Source of the DNA: UBA6522 sp965205045
GTDB taxonomy: Bacteria; Pseudomonadota; Gammaproteobacteria; Steroidobacterales; Rariloculaceae
Length of the DNA stretch: 64,000 nucleotides
Direction of reading: 5' to 3'
NCBI GenBank assembly: GCA_965205045.1
Contig: OZ242031.1
Coordinates: 4,278,001-4,342,000 of the forward strand
In this document: positions 28,657-35,879 of the stretch, piece after piece
Layout of the letters: each line of letters begins with the position of its first letter
Numbering within the stretch: the stretch's first letter is position 1
Made by a program: the position numbers and the translations under genes
Notes under the pieces: model-generated
What the model saw: only the letters and a program-made list of their open reading frames with translations
What the model was told of the DNA's origin: nothing
The model's database searches: none

Positions 28657-28662
28657 TACACT
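28657..28662 (+). promoter_or_regulatory. ssrA promoter -10 element
   Basis: TACACT ends 10 bases before the first base of tmRNA and is preceded by TGCGGG, giving a good -10 match at the expected distance. A -35 element is not convincing. Confidence 0.5.
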
Positions 28663-28671
28663 AGGCGCCGT

Positions 28672-29029
28672 GGGGGCGATCGGTTTCGACGTGGGCCGTG
28701 AAACCCTGTGTGCATGCCGAGGCGCAGAGTACCTCGTTAATCCATCTGCAAACCAAATAGTTGCCAACCAAGACAACTACGCGCTAGCTGCCTAAAAGCC
28801 AGTAAGGCGCCTTCCGCCCGGCTCGTGCTTGTGCGTCCGGACCCGGGAGTCATCATCGCAAGCTCGCCGGAGGGTACGTTCGGGGCCCGAAGGTCAAAAC
28901 CTCACCGGACTGGCTTTGGGTTTTCCTCGTCCGTCAGGTAACCCAAGGCAAGAACAACGGCGGAATAAGCATGTAGAGCACCGGACGGATCGCTTGCGGA
29001 CGCGGGTTCGATTCCCGCCGCCTCCACCA
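28672..29029 (+). ncRNA. ssrA: tmRNA (transfer-messenger RNA)
   Basis: The 5' end GGGGGCGATCGGTTTCGACG and the 3' end, with TTCGATTCCCGCCGCCTCC plus ACCA, form the tRNA-like domain. GGGGGCG pairs with CGCCTCC in the acceptor stem with one G-U pair, and the T-loop sequence GGTTCGATTCC is standard. The tag frame runs from the resume codon GCC at 28763 to TAA at 28793-28795 and encodes ANQDNYALAA, close to the gammaproteobacterial ANDENYALAA. The 3' end is a classic site for integrative elements, and accessory genes begin 11 bases after it. Confidence 0.96.
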
Positions 29030-29039
29030 CACACTTCAT

Positions 29040-29150
29040 TCATGACCTAACGTAGCTTGCCAGAGTATCCAGCCGGCCCGCCGCCGTCTCGAATACGTCC
29101 CGCCGATCCTGGCTCGACCGTGCCAGGAAATCCTCGAAGTCGCCCCTCAT
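29040..29150 (-). pseudogene. Truncated AbiEii-type nucleotidyltransferase toxin (N-terminal 36 codons)
   Basis: The start ATG overlaps the AbiEi antitoxin stop (ATGA), as in intact abiEi-abiEii pairs. The first residues, MRGDFEDFLARSSQDRRDVF and ETAAGRLDTL, match the N-terminal pattern of partner toxins (an F-x-x-L, acidic-R-x-x-F and A-A-x-R-L layout). The frame then stops, and the nucleotidyltransferase domain is missing. The break lies within 11 bases of the ssrA 3' end, which suggests the toxin was cut by integration, excision or recombination there. Identification rests on context and a short match. Confidence 0.6.
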
Positions 29151-29782
29151 TGTGCCGGTTCTTGAGACGCCGTCAGATTCTGTACGATCGGAACAGCCCA
29201 TCCCGGCAGGCTGCCGCAATGACGGGCAAGATCGCGCTTGACATCTTCGGGTAGTCTTCGGCTTAGTGTCGTGACTACCCATTCGTCACAAGCCGCCTGC
29301 GGCCCCAGCCAGCGCAACGCCTGAACAACCGGCGCTGCCGAACGACCAGCCCACGACATGACCTTCGCTCCAGCGTGACGCAGGTGAATCGTGCGCCCGC
29401 CGACCCTCAACGTCCGGCTTGCGCCATCCGTCACGTAACTCGCCTTGCCCGGAACGGCGTTCGTCAAGCCCAGCCGATTTGCGCTCGCCATGCCGTCCGG
29501 CATGATGCGGATACCGTCGCGGCGCGCCAGCGCCGAAACCACGGAATCCAGGTCCACCGGAACCGGCCGATTCGTCATCCTGCTTACTCGCGGCCAGTCG
29601 TACAATCCGTGGCCGACTCGCCTGAGATCGTTACTCTTGACCAAGCGCGACAGCGCCTGATCCACTGATGCCCGTGTTCCCAGATCCAGGAAGTCCTTCG
29701 GCGTACACACCCACTTTCCGCGTCCCCGCGCCCGCACCCGACGCATGATTTTGTCGGCCGCACCCATCATCTGCAAGCCCAA
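29147..29782 (-). CDS. AbiEi-like antitoxin / DUF6088 family protein
   Basis: The 211-residue protein matches the DUF6088 type of AbiEi antitoxins: an N-terminal winged helix with CTPKDFLDLGTRASVDQALS and LRRVGHGLYDWPR, then RRDGIRIMPDG and the strand pair YVTDGASRTLRVGGRTI. Such proteins repress their own operon and neutralise an AbiEii nucleotidyltransferase in type IV toxin-antitoxin systems used in phage abortive infection. Here the partner gene is truncated directly downstream, so the antitoxin is probably an orphan. The frame starts with TTG at 29782; ATG codons at 29770 and 29767 are equally plausible. Confidence 0.8.
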   Translation of the reverse strand: MGLQMMGAADKIMRRVRARGRGKWVCTPKDFLDLGTRASVDQALSRLVKSNDLRRVGHGLYDWPRVSRMTNRPVPVDLDSVVSALARRDGIRIMPDGMASANRLGLTNAVPGKASYVTDGASRTLRVGGRTIHLRHAGAKVMSWAGRSAAPVVQALRWLGPQAACDEWVVTTLSRRLPEDVKRDLARHCGSLPGWAVPIVQNLTASQEPAQ

Positions 29783-29803
29783 CTCGTCTTTCCACAGTAA
29801 GAA

Positions 29804-29818
29804 AAATAATCTTTATTT
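29804..29818. promoter_or_regulatory. Candidate AbiEi operator (inverted repeat)
   Basis: AAATAA (29804-29809) and TTATTT (29813-29818) form a perfect 6-bp inverted repeat around TCT, about 22 bases upstream of the antitoxin start in an AT-rich patch that also fits a promoter. AbiEi proteins bind inverted repeats in their own promoters, so this is a reasonable operator candidate. Confidence 0.4.
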
Positions 29819-29944
29819 CTGACAAAGGCAAACCCTTGGTTGTTCCCGCCAATTACAAACTTTAGCCGTGCATACCTTCAACTGGTGGCCATTCGCAACG
29901 CCAAACCAACCCCTGCCTCCCGTTCGGCGGCACATGACTTCGCG

Positions 29945-30304
29945 TCAGCGCCCGGCCCTGTAGTCATCGGGCCACACCCGCGCTTGCAGCTCGGATGGGT
30001 CAACGCCGGGAATGCGGCGGGTCGGCAGGGGTGGCGGCTCGCCCATGTCCAGGACGGCGTGCCAGTAGGCCCATGAGCGCCGGTCGAAAATACCGGCGCG
30101 CGCGTCGCGAAGGGATTGGCGCAGCGTCTCGTCGGTGTAATGCTTGCGAATCGTCCGCACGACATCCAGCGTGCCGAACTGCATTGCCTGATTGAGGAAC
30201 AGGGTCTCGTTCCGAAGCGTTTCCTCCGGCGGCATCCACCAAACCACCTGGCGGGCCGCGCCGAGCAACGCGGGGTCAGCGGGGGTTCGCGGAAGGCGGG
30301 TCAT
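29945..30304 (-). CDS. Hypothetical 119-residue protein paired with a nucleotidyltransferase
   Basis: The protein has the motifs WWMPPEETL, FLNQAMQFGTLDVVRTIRKHY and DRRSWAYWHAVL. I have met this layout in small proteins encoded next to AbiEii-like nucleotidyltransferases, but no biochemical function is known to me. It is predicted soluble and mostly helical. It starts inside the 3' end of the nucleotidyltransferase gene (29-nt overlap), so the two are coupled and probably work together, perhaps as antitoxin and toxin. Confidence 0.65.
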   Translation of the reverse strand: MTRLPRTPADPALLGAARQVVWWMPPEETLRNETLFLNQAMQFGTLDVVRTIRKHYTDETLRQSLRDARAGIFDRRSWAYWHAVLDMGEPPPLPTRRIPGVDPSELQARVWPDDYRAGR

Positions 30305-30980
30305 CGCGGACTCCTGCGAGGATTGTCGGTCTGGTTTCGAGCGGCCCGATCTTGGACACGTCCACCTCGGACACTGCCCGGAGCAGAGTGTCGCGCACAT
30401 CGCGCGGAAGATCTCCGCCGGAAGCATCGCGCAACTCGGGATCGCCGTGATAGGAGAGCGCCTTCAACGTAAGCATCGGGTTGAATTCCTGCCCGAATAT
30501 CCCGACGCCCGCCGACAAGGCCGACGACAGCGAAACGCCAGCGGTTATCAATGCGGCCATGTCCACGTAGTCCTTGCGATGCGCCCGCTGCTGAACAACG
30601 GCGGCTTTCGTGCCGGCCAGATCCAGCAAGGACGCGATCCGGGTTGCGTTTTGAGGCCCCTGGTCCGGCGCCTGAACGGACCGAAGCGGGAGATTGCCGA
30701 AGAACGAGACCTTCACACCGTCAGGCTCTCCCACAATGCAAGTCAACGTGTTCGCGAGGTTTTGTTCGATACGGCTACCTCGCAAATACGGGACGCCCGT
30801 CCGAAGTTGTTGCGGATTGAACGGCTCGTTCGAAAAGAAATCGAAGTCCTCCGACACCCGATGACCCAGCCGCAACGCAAGGGCCGTACCCCCATACAGC
30901 ACAAAATGCGATGGCGTTTCGTTCAGGCGAGGCCACAAGGTCCGCTGCGCGGCCGGCAGGGTGTCGAGAAACCAATCCAC
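30276..30980 (-). CDS. AbiEii/AbiGii-like nucleotidyltransferase
   Basis: The 234-residue protein has the nucleotidyltransferase core FVLYGGTALALRLGHR and EDFDFFS (GG at 30-31, D45-x-D47), typical of AbiEii/AbiGii toxin-family proteins that transfer nucleotides to tRNA or another target. No ATG lies near the expected N-terminus; a GTG at 30980 (VDWFLDTLPAAQ) fits best. It overlaps the following 119-residue gene. It is unrelated to the truncated toxin at 29040, so the island holds two nucleotidyltransferase modules. Confidence 0.75.
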   Translation of the reverse strand: MDWFLDTLPAAQRTLWPRLNETPSHFVLYGGTALALRLGHRVSEDFDFFSNEPFNPQQLRTGVPYLRGSRIEQNLANTLTCIVGEPDGVKVSFFGNLPLRSVQAPDQGPQNATRIASLLDLAGTKAAVVQQRAHRKDYVDMAALITAGVSLSSALSAGVGIFGQEFNPMLTLKALSYHGDPELRDASGGDLPRDVRDTLLRAVSEVDVSKIGPLETRPTILAGVRDDPPSANPR

Positions 30981-30987
30981 GGCCAGT

Positions 30988-31110
30988 CTATGCCTCCGCA
31001 CGCTGTCCGCGCAGGAGGTCGAGGATCGTCCAGGCCGCCGAATATTCGGCGTGAACCGGGCGGCCCGGCACCATGTTCGACAGGGCAGGATCACGTTGGG
31101 CGGCGTTCAT
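30988..31110 (-). CDS. Possible 40-residue small protein upstream of the nucleotidyltransferase
   Basis: ATG at 31110 with GGGGAG upstream opens a short frame containing the residues PGRPVHAEYSAAWTILDLLR and stopping 7 bases before the nucleotidyltransferase GTG. Spacing and ribosome-binding site favour expression, and it may be a regulatory or antitoxin-like peptide or the trimmed end of a larger gene. No family is recognised. Confidence 0.4.
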   Translation of the reverse strand: MNAAQRDPALSNMVPGRPVHAEYSAAWTILDLLRGQRAEA

Positions 31111-31200
31111 CGCGGGCTCCCCGATGTGCGCGTGGGGATTCTCAATCAATTTTACCCGACCCGGCAGCCGGTCGCGCGTGCGGGTGCCGGGCCGCTTGGT

Positions 31201-33996
31201 TCACGCTGCCGGATGATGTCCGCCCGGTTTCGTCCCCTTCCCGCCATGAACGGAAGGTTCCGCGCACCATTGCAGGCGCAGCGTGTCGAGCGCCCCGAGC
31301 AGACTCCCGTCCAAACCCAACACGTCCACGAGCATGTGCCGGTCGAGGGCTTGCCGCGTCTTGTCGCGGTATGCCTCGTTGGCCGGAAGAAAGTCCCGGT
31401 CCTTGAGTTCCTGGAACACGACCTCGCACAACTCGATCTGATCGGCGCTCAGTGTCCGGGTGTCCAAAACAGGAAGGGCGGGCAACTTCGTAAGGGTCAT
31501 GATCGTGCGCCCTTGCTGTTGGCGCGTGCCCGCCCACCAGAAACCGATCAACCCCGGGGTGGTGTTCGCCCACAGCACCAGCGGCACTTCGTGCGAAGCG
31601 TCATGCGGAATCACGTTGGGCCACGCCCTGCCGCCGATGGACCGGCCCGCCGTCAGGCACATCGCGAGCGGCTGCGAGTTGAGGCGGAAGTCGAGATTGG
31701 AGTGCAAACGGGATGCCGTGCGGTCCCAGGTTTTTCGAGCTTTGGCTTGGTATCCCGCCCGTACTTCGGCTACGGAATCGACGCCGATAATCAAACGAGT
31801 TTCGCGTCTTGCGTCGTGGGACCACAAAGTCGCGTAGCTCGGCACTTCGCCGGGTTTGATGCGGCGTATGTCGAACGCGCCCCGGCCGCCGGCCCCGTTG
31901 ATGTCCCTGTGCAGGAGGCCCGTGTCGGCCACATCCGCCAATCGCGCCGTCGGAAGAGTGACGGGCGCCCGGCGCGGCAAGTCGAGCGTGCCGGAAAACA
32001 ATTTCCGGGCGGTCCGCGCCACGTCCCGTTCACGCACGCCGACCGCCCGCAAATCGCCGATTGTCCGGGCTGGGTCGAAGGACTTGGCGGCCAGGCTCGC
32101 CTTGAAAGGCGACTCGGGACGCGCGCGCAGGTTCCATGTGCGAAGGGCGGCCCGACCGTTCCCCTTTCCCTTTGTCGCGATCAGCAGGCACTCCGCCATG
32201 CCAGTGTCGGCGGAAAAGGCGCGATCCTGAGATCCGTCCGACGCGATGGCCAGAACGACCGCATCCTGGTAGCGGTCCCGCACCAGCGCGCGGGCATTCG
32301 CCCATGCGCCGCCGCTCGCGAACGGCAGCGGCAGCACCAGCGCCAGCACGCCACCGTCCTTCAATTTGACGTGCCCCAGGTCGATAAAGTTCGAGGCGAG
32401 CCCCGCGTTGCCATGTCCGGCTTCGCCCCGCATCCTCTTGAGCTTCGCGCTCATGAGCCGTTGTTCCTCGTCGGGAGTCCCGAATCCGGCAAATGACGGG
32501 ACCGGGATCTCCGCATGACTGCTCTCGTGGTTGGTCGGGCGTGTGAACGGCGGGTTCATCACCACCAGATCGAATGACCCATCCGGTGCTTCGACGCCGC
32601 GCCCACCTGTCTCGATGCCGGTGGAAGATTGACGCTCCGGCGCAATGTCGAACAGGCCCTCCGTCCGGCCTTCCCGCAGCAAGTCCAGGCTGCCGATGTG
32701 CACCGTGCCATCCTTGGCTCCATAGGGCATTGTCTGGATACGGGCGCTTCCGTAACCGACGCCCGGATGGGTCGAGGACAGCATCGAGCAGGTCAGATGG
32801 GCGGCGGCGGGCATGATGTCGAGGCCCACGAGCGAGTGCTCCATCATGCGCCTGTGCAACTCGCGATCGTCGCCCCCGGCCCGGCGGTGGCGCCGGTGGA
32901 TGGCCAGCTGCACTGCGGACAAGAGTGCCCCGGTGCCGCAGGCGAAGTCGGCGATCTGCAGAGCCCCGACACTTTCGGCGTCCGTCCAGTCCACGGACAG
33001 GCGCCGCACGGTCAATTCAGCGAGCAGGCAGGCCGATGGGGGCAGCGTGTAAAACGTCGCGAGAAACTTCCGGTCCGCAATCAGCGTCTGGAACATGCGC
33101 CCGCACAGGTCGTGATAGGTGGTCGCGCCGATGGCGGCCAACTCCTCCACGCCCTGGCGAACCGGGGCCAGCATGTCGGCGAAGCCCCGCGCCGGCATTG
33201 GCTCCGCGACGGCCCGGGCGATGCTGAAAATCGGCCAGTAGTTGACCTTCAAAATGTCCGTCCAGGCCGTCAGGAGCTTCGATTGCGTCAAACGGTTCGG
33301 TGGAAGCAGGCGTTGGACGCGCGGAATCCCCGGCTGGCCGTCGATGGCCGCATGGAAGACGAAGGCGGACGTGAGGATCGCGCCCGCCATGCGCCGCGTC
33401 TGCTGGCCCGGCGACTGGTGCAGAACCCGCGCCATTTCCACAAGAACGTTCTCCGGCACGCGCTCCGCCAGCGTTCCGGCGGTTTCCGCGACGGTCCGCT
33501 CCAGAAGTTCCGTTCCTTGCGCGAGGCGGCGCTCCGAAAGGCCCAGGTGTTCGATGGCGTCGGCGAGGTCGTCCACGTCCCCTTCGATCCAGCCGGACGC
33601 CGGATGCCGTTCGCGATTGCCGTCGGCGCCCTGGAAGTGGGCCGCGTAGTCGAACCGGACGGTCTCCACCTTCGCGCCGGGTTGGGTTTGCAACGTGGCG
33701 GGCAGGCGCACGGCGATGACGCCTTCGATGGGTTCGCCGGTGCGTGCGATGTGTGCGCCGAGGCGCGAGCGCGCGTCGGCGTCGACAGTCCGGGCGGGCG
33801 CGAACTCCGTCTCGACGACCACAGGCCAGCGCCCCTTTTCCATCACGAGGATGTCGGGGCGTTTCTGTCCCGAACGCAGGACTCCCGTGGATTCGGCCAT
33901 CAAAGTTTCCCGATCCCATCTCGGATGGCGATTGCGGAGTGCGGAGGCGAGTTCGCCGTTGACCAAAGCCTCCGGTTTGCGAGGCCCAGCCGTCAC
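31201..33996 (-). CDS. N6-adenine DNA methyltransferase with N-terminal nuclease-like domain
   Basis: The 931-residue protein looks like a type IIG-type single-chain enzyme. Motif I is ADFACGTGALL (around 349-359) and the catalytic motif IV is NPPF (481-484), the gamma-class adenine methylase order. The N-terminus has RPDILV (P47-D48) and VVVETEF (E62-x-E64), a PD-(D/E)xK arrangement in which the usual Lys is Glu, so cleavage activity is uncertain. The C-terminal ~300 residues resemble target-recognition domains. A small gene and a PP2C phosphatase lie just upstream on the same strand. It may be a restriction-modification enzyme or the methylase of a larger defence system. Confidence 0.78.
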   Translation of the reverse strand: MTAGPRKPEALVNGELASALRNRHPRWDRETLMAESTGVLRSGQKRPDILVMEKGRWPVVVETEFAPARTVDADARSRLGAHIARTGEPIEGVIAVRLPATLQTQPGAKVETVRFDYAAHFQGADGNRERHPASGWIEGDVDDLADAIEHLGLSERRLAQGTELLERTVAETAGTLAERVPENVLVEMARVLHQSPGQQTRRMAGAILTSAFVFHAAIDGQPGIPRVQRLLPPNRLTQSKLLTAWTDILKVNYWPIFSIARAVAEPMPARGFADMLAPVRQGVEELAAIGATTYHDLCGRMFQTLIADRKFLATFYTLPPSACLLAELTVRRLSVDWTDAESVGALQIADFACGTGALLSAVQLAIHRRHRRAGGDDRELHRRMMEHSLVGLDIMPAAAHLTCSMLSSTHPGVGYGSARIQTMPYGAKDGTVHIGSLDLLREGRTEGLFDIAPERQSSTGIETGGRGVEAPDGSFDLVVMNPPFTRPTNHESSHAEIPVPSFAGFGTPDEEQRLMSAKLKRMRGEAGHGNAGLASNFIDLGHVKLKDGGVLALVLPLPFASGGAWANARALVRDRYQDAVVLAIASDGSQDRAFSADTGMAECLLIATKGKGNGRAALRTWNLRARPESPFKASLAAKSFDPARTIGDLRAVGVRERDVARTARKLFSGTLDLPRRAPVTLPTARLADVADTGLLHRDINGAGGRGAFDIRRIKPGEVPSYATLWSHDARRETRLIIGVDSVAEVRAGYQAKARKTWDRTASRLHSNLDFRLNSQPLAMCLTAGRSIGGRAWPNVIPHDASHEVPLVLWANTTPGLIGFWWAGTRQQQGRTIMTLTKLPALPVLDTRTLSADQIELCEVVFQELKDRDFLPANEAYRDKTRQALDRHMLVDVLGLDGSLLGALDTLRLQWCAEPSVHGGKGTKPGGHHPAA

Positions 33997-34084
33997 CGGT
34001 GCCTACTCACCATGTTGGCGAGGGCGGAGCGAGACTTGGAGTTGAACAGTTGTTCCGGGCAGCTCAGATCGCCGTTCGCCGAAT

Positions 34085-34381
34085 TCATGCCCCGCATGAT
34101 TTCGAGGTTGTCGCCGGTCCAAACCGTTTCAGCAGCGCCCGCCATTCGGCGTAGGCCGGGCCGTCCTCTCCCCGAAGCTCACGCCACCTGTCAAGATTCT
34201 GCTGCGGGATCTCCAGCAGGGAGGGGTCGGCGTCGATTTTCTGCGCGATCAATCGATGAGACCGCAGCCGGATCAAATCCAACCGCGTTTTCGGATCGTT
34301 GCGGCGGTCGTGCGGATCCCGCACATCCGCTGGATGGCCGGGCCGGCCGGCTGAGACTTGTCGCTCCATGGTGATATCCAT
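34085..34381 (-). CDS. Hypothetical 98-residue protein between PP2C and methylase genes
   Basis: The coding part begins at an ATG at 34381 (MDITMERQVS) or 34369. The core LIRLRSHRLIAQKIDADPSL and LDRWRELRGEDGPAYAEW is helical and charged and resembles small proteins seen next to toxin-antitoxin genes; no function is known to me. It lies 70 nt after the PP2C gene and 88 nt before the methylase gene on the same strand, so it is probably part of one operon with them. Confidence 0.6.
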   Translation of the reverse strand: MDITMERQVSAGRPGHPADVRDPHDRRNDPKTRLDLIRLRSHRLIAQKIDADPSLLEIPQQNLDRWRELRGEDGPAYAEWRALLKRFGPATTSKSCGA

Positions 34382-34451
34382 TTTAGCCGACCAGGGCACC
34401 CTTCGCCCGCAGTCCCGTGGGCACGAGCCGGGCGGCGGTCGATTCCCCGGT

Positions 34452-35354
34452 TCAGAGAACCGCCCCTTCCGGCAGCTCCGGACCCAAAACCTCCCGATCC
34501 GGAGCGGACGCCACCGGCTCGTAGTCCTGGAACCGGCCATATTTGCGCATCCACTCCACGGAGGTCCGAATCGCTATCGCGGTGGTGTTGTCTTTCGCCT
34601 CCCCATCGGAGAGCGCGCCTTCCACCGCCGCCAGGAACTGTTGCGGGTTCCCGCGTCGGTACACGTCCTTCCACATCCGCGCTTGCTCCCGGCTTTCCGG
34701 CGTTCCTTCGTAGGTATTCAACGTCCAGGGCCCTTCCAGCACGTCGATCCCGTCGCTGGCCACGATCACCATGCGACCCCCGGACACGTCGCGCGTCCCG
34801 GGGTGGAGGTCGATCCTGCTCGCGCAATACTCCGCCCTGTGCGACTTCTCGTGGGAAGTGCGCCCGTCGCCGGCGATCAGCCCGGACTGGACCCAATTGC
34901 CCCGTCCGTGGCGCCCGGTCAGCCGCGCGGGCCTTTGCGAACCGCCACCGGCATCCGGGCCCCAAATGCCGCTGTCCCCGACGTTGATCCAACGGATGCC
35001 GTCCGGGTCCACCCACACCGCCGCGAGGGTCGTGGCCATGCCGTAGCTACCGCGCCCCGCCTCGACCGCCGCGTTCATTGCGTCCAGCGCCCCGGCCAAC
35101 CCGTCCATGAACCGCTCCGCCCATGTCAAGTTGTTCTCGAAGCCGTCCGCGGGGACGCCAAATCCCTTCTCGAAACCGAGCACCGCCGCCATCGAGGCCA
35201 CGTGTCCCGCAGGTTCGCCGCCCATGCCATCGGCCACGACAATCAACCGGCCCCGGCCGAGCCGTACATGCAGGGCGGAATCCTCCTGCCGCTCCCTGGG
35301 GCCGAGGATCTGCATGGCTGCCACATCGGTTAGCCAGCTGTCATCATCGCTCAT
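34452..35354 (-). CDS. PP2C-family serine/threonine protein phosphatase
   Basis: The 300-residue protein has the metal-binding motifs of PP2C: RERQED (20-25), VADGMGG (40-46), GMATTLAAV, the GDSGIWG strand and VASDGID, plus DNTTAIAI near the C-terminus. It should dephosphorylate Ser/Thr residues in the cytosol; no signal peptide or membrane segment is seen. A matching protein kinase gene is not in the window. It is the first gene of the PP2C/98-residue/methylase run, which places a signalling enzyme in a likely defence operon. Confidence 0.85.
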   Translation of the reverse strand: MSDDDSWLTDVAAMQILGPRERQEDSALHVRLGRGRLIVVADGMGGEPAGHVASMAAVLGFEKGFGVPADGFENNLTWAERFMDGLAGALDAMNAAVEAGRGSYGMATTLAAVWVDPDGIRWINVGDSGIWGPDAGGGSQRPARLTGRHGRGNWVQSGLIAGDGRTSHEKSHRAEYCASRIDLHPGTRDVSGGRMVIVASDGIDVLEGPWTLNTYEGTPESREQARMWKDVYRRGNPQQFLAAVEGALSDGEAKDNTTAIAIRTSVEWMRKYGRFQDYEPVASAPDREVLGPELPEGAVL

Positions 35355-35570
35355 CGTGCATGCCCTCCTTGATCAATTGACGGCATCGGTCTTGGATTGC
35401 GCGTCCGGTGCTTCACCCGTGAAATGGGGCCAAGCGGAACGATCATGCGACTTGCCCATGATTTTCCCACACGATCATACGTCCAGAAGAAGAGACTGGG
35501 AAACGAACGGCACAAGATGGAGATACTCGGAGCGTTGATGATCCCGCTGTGGATATCCTCGTGGCGCCAA

Positions 35571-35625
35571 GACGCTCGAACTCGCGACGCTCGCGCTGCT
35601 CGACGGCGTTGAGCGGACGCACGCA
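35571..35625 (+). pseudogene. Fragment of a second AAA-ATPase/PD-(D/E)XK gene
   Basis: The bases from about 35574 to 35623 (CTCGAACTCGCGACGCTCGC, then GCTGCTCGACGGCGTTGAGC) match the inside of the intact gene at 36196-36245 with only a few differences. The fragment runs straight into the 3'-flank repeat at 35627, so it is the scar of a deleted second copy. The rest of the gap 35355-35879 holds no supported gene. Confidence 0.65.
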
Positions 35626-35626
35626 G

Positions 35627-35705
35627 CCGCGGAATCTTCCGCCAGCCTGCGGAAGCGCCCGCGCGTAACACGCGGTAAACTGCCGGATCAACAAACATTT
35701 TCATG
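35627..35705 (+). repeat. Direct repeat, copy 1 (upstream of AAA-ATPase/PD-(D/E)XK gene)
   Basis: This copy shares CCGCGGAATCT, AGCGCCCGCGCG, AACACGCGG and CTGCCGGAT in the same order and spacing with 37477-37562. It contains a small hairpin, CCGCG (35660 area) with CGCGG around GTAACA. The two copies bracket the gene at 35880. Confidence 0.65.
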
Positions 35706-35879
35706 CCTCCAGGAACAGCGGCAACAATTGTTGGACGATTCACGTCCCGGATTAGGCACCGCGCCAATTCCGGCCGCCCGGCGCGGCGGAACCAATGGCG
35801 GGCGCTGCCGTCCCGGTCGGGTGAAAATTTCGCCCAGCCGAGTCCGTGCAATCAGTACGCCTATGCTACCCTGCCTGCC

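Noticed and set aside
32629..34374. Long plus-strand frame across the methylase gene
   Set aside because: It is the mirror of the methylase coding strand in GC-rich DNA and shows no recognisable motif.
35351..35851. A 166-codon minus-strand frame between PP2C and the nuclease gene
   Set aside because: It crosses the repeat and gene fragment, has no family pattern and no good start site.
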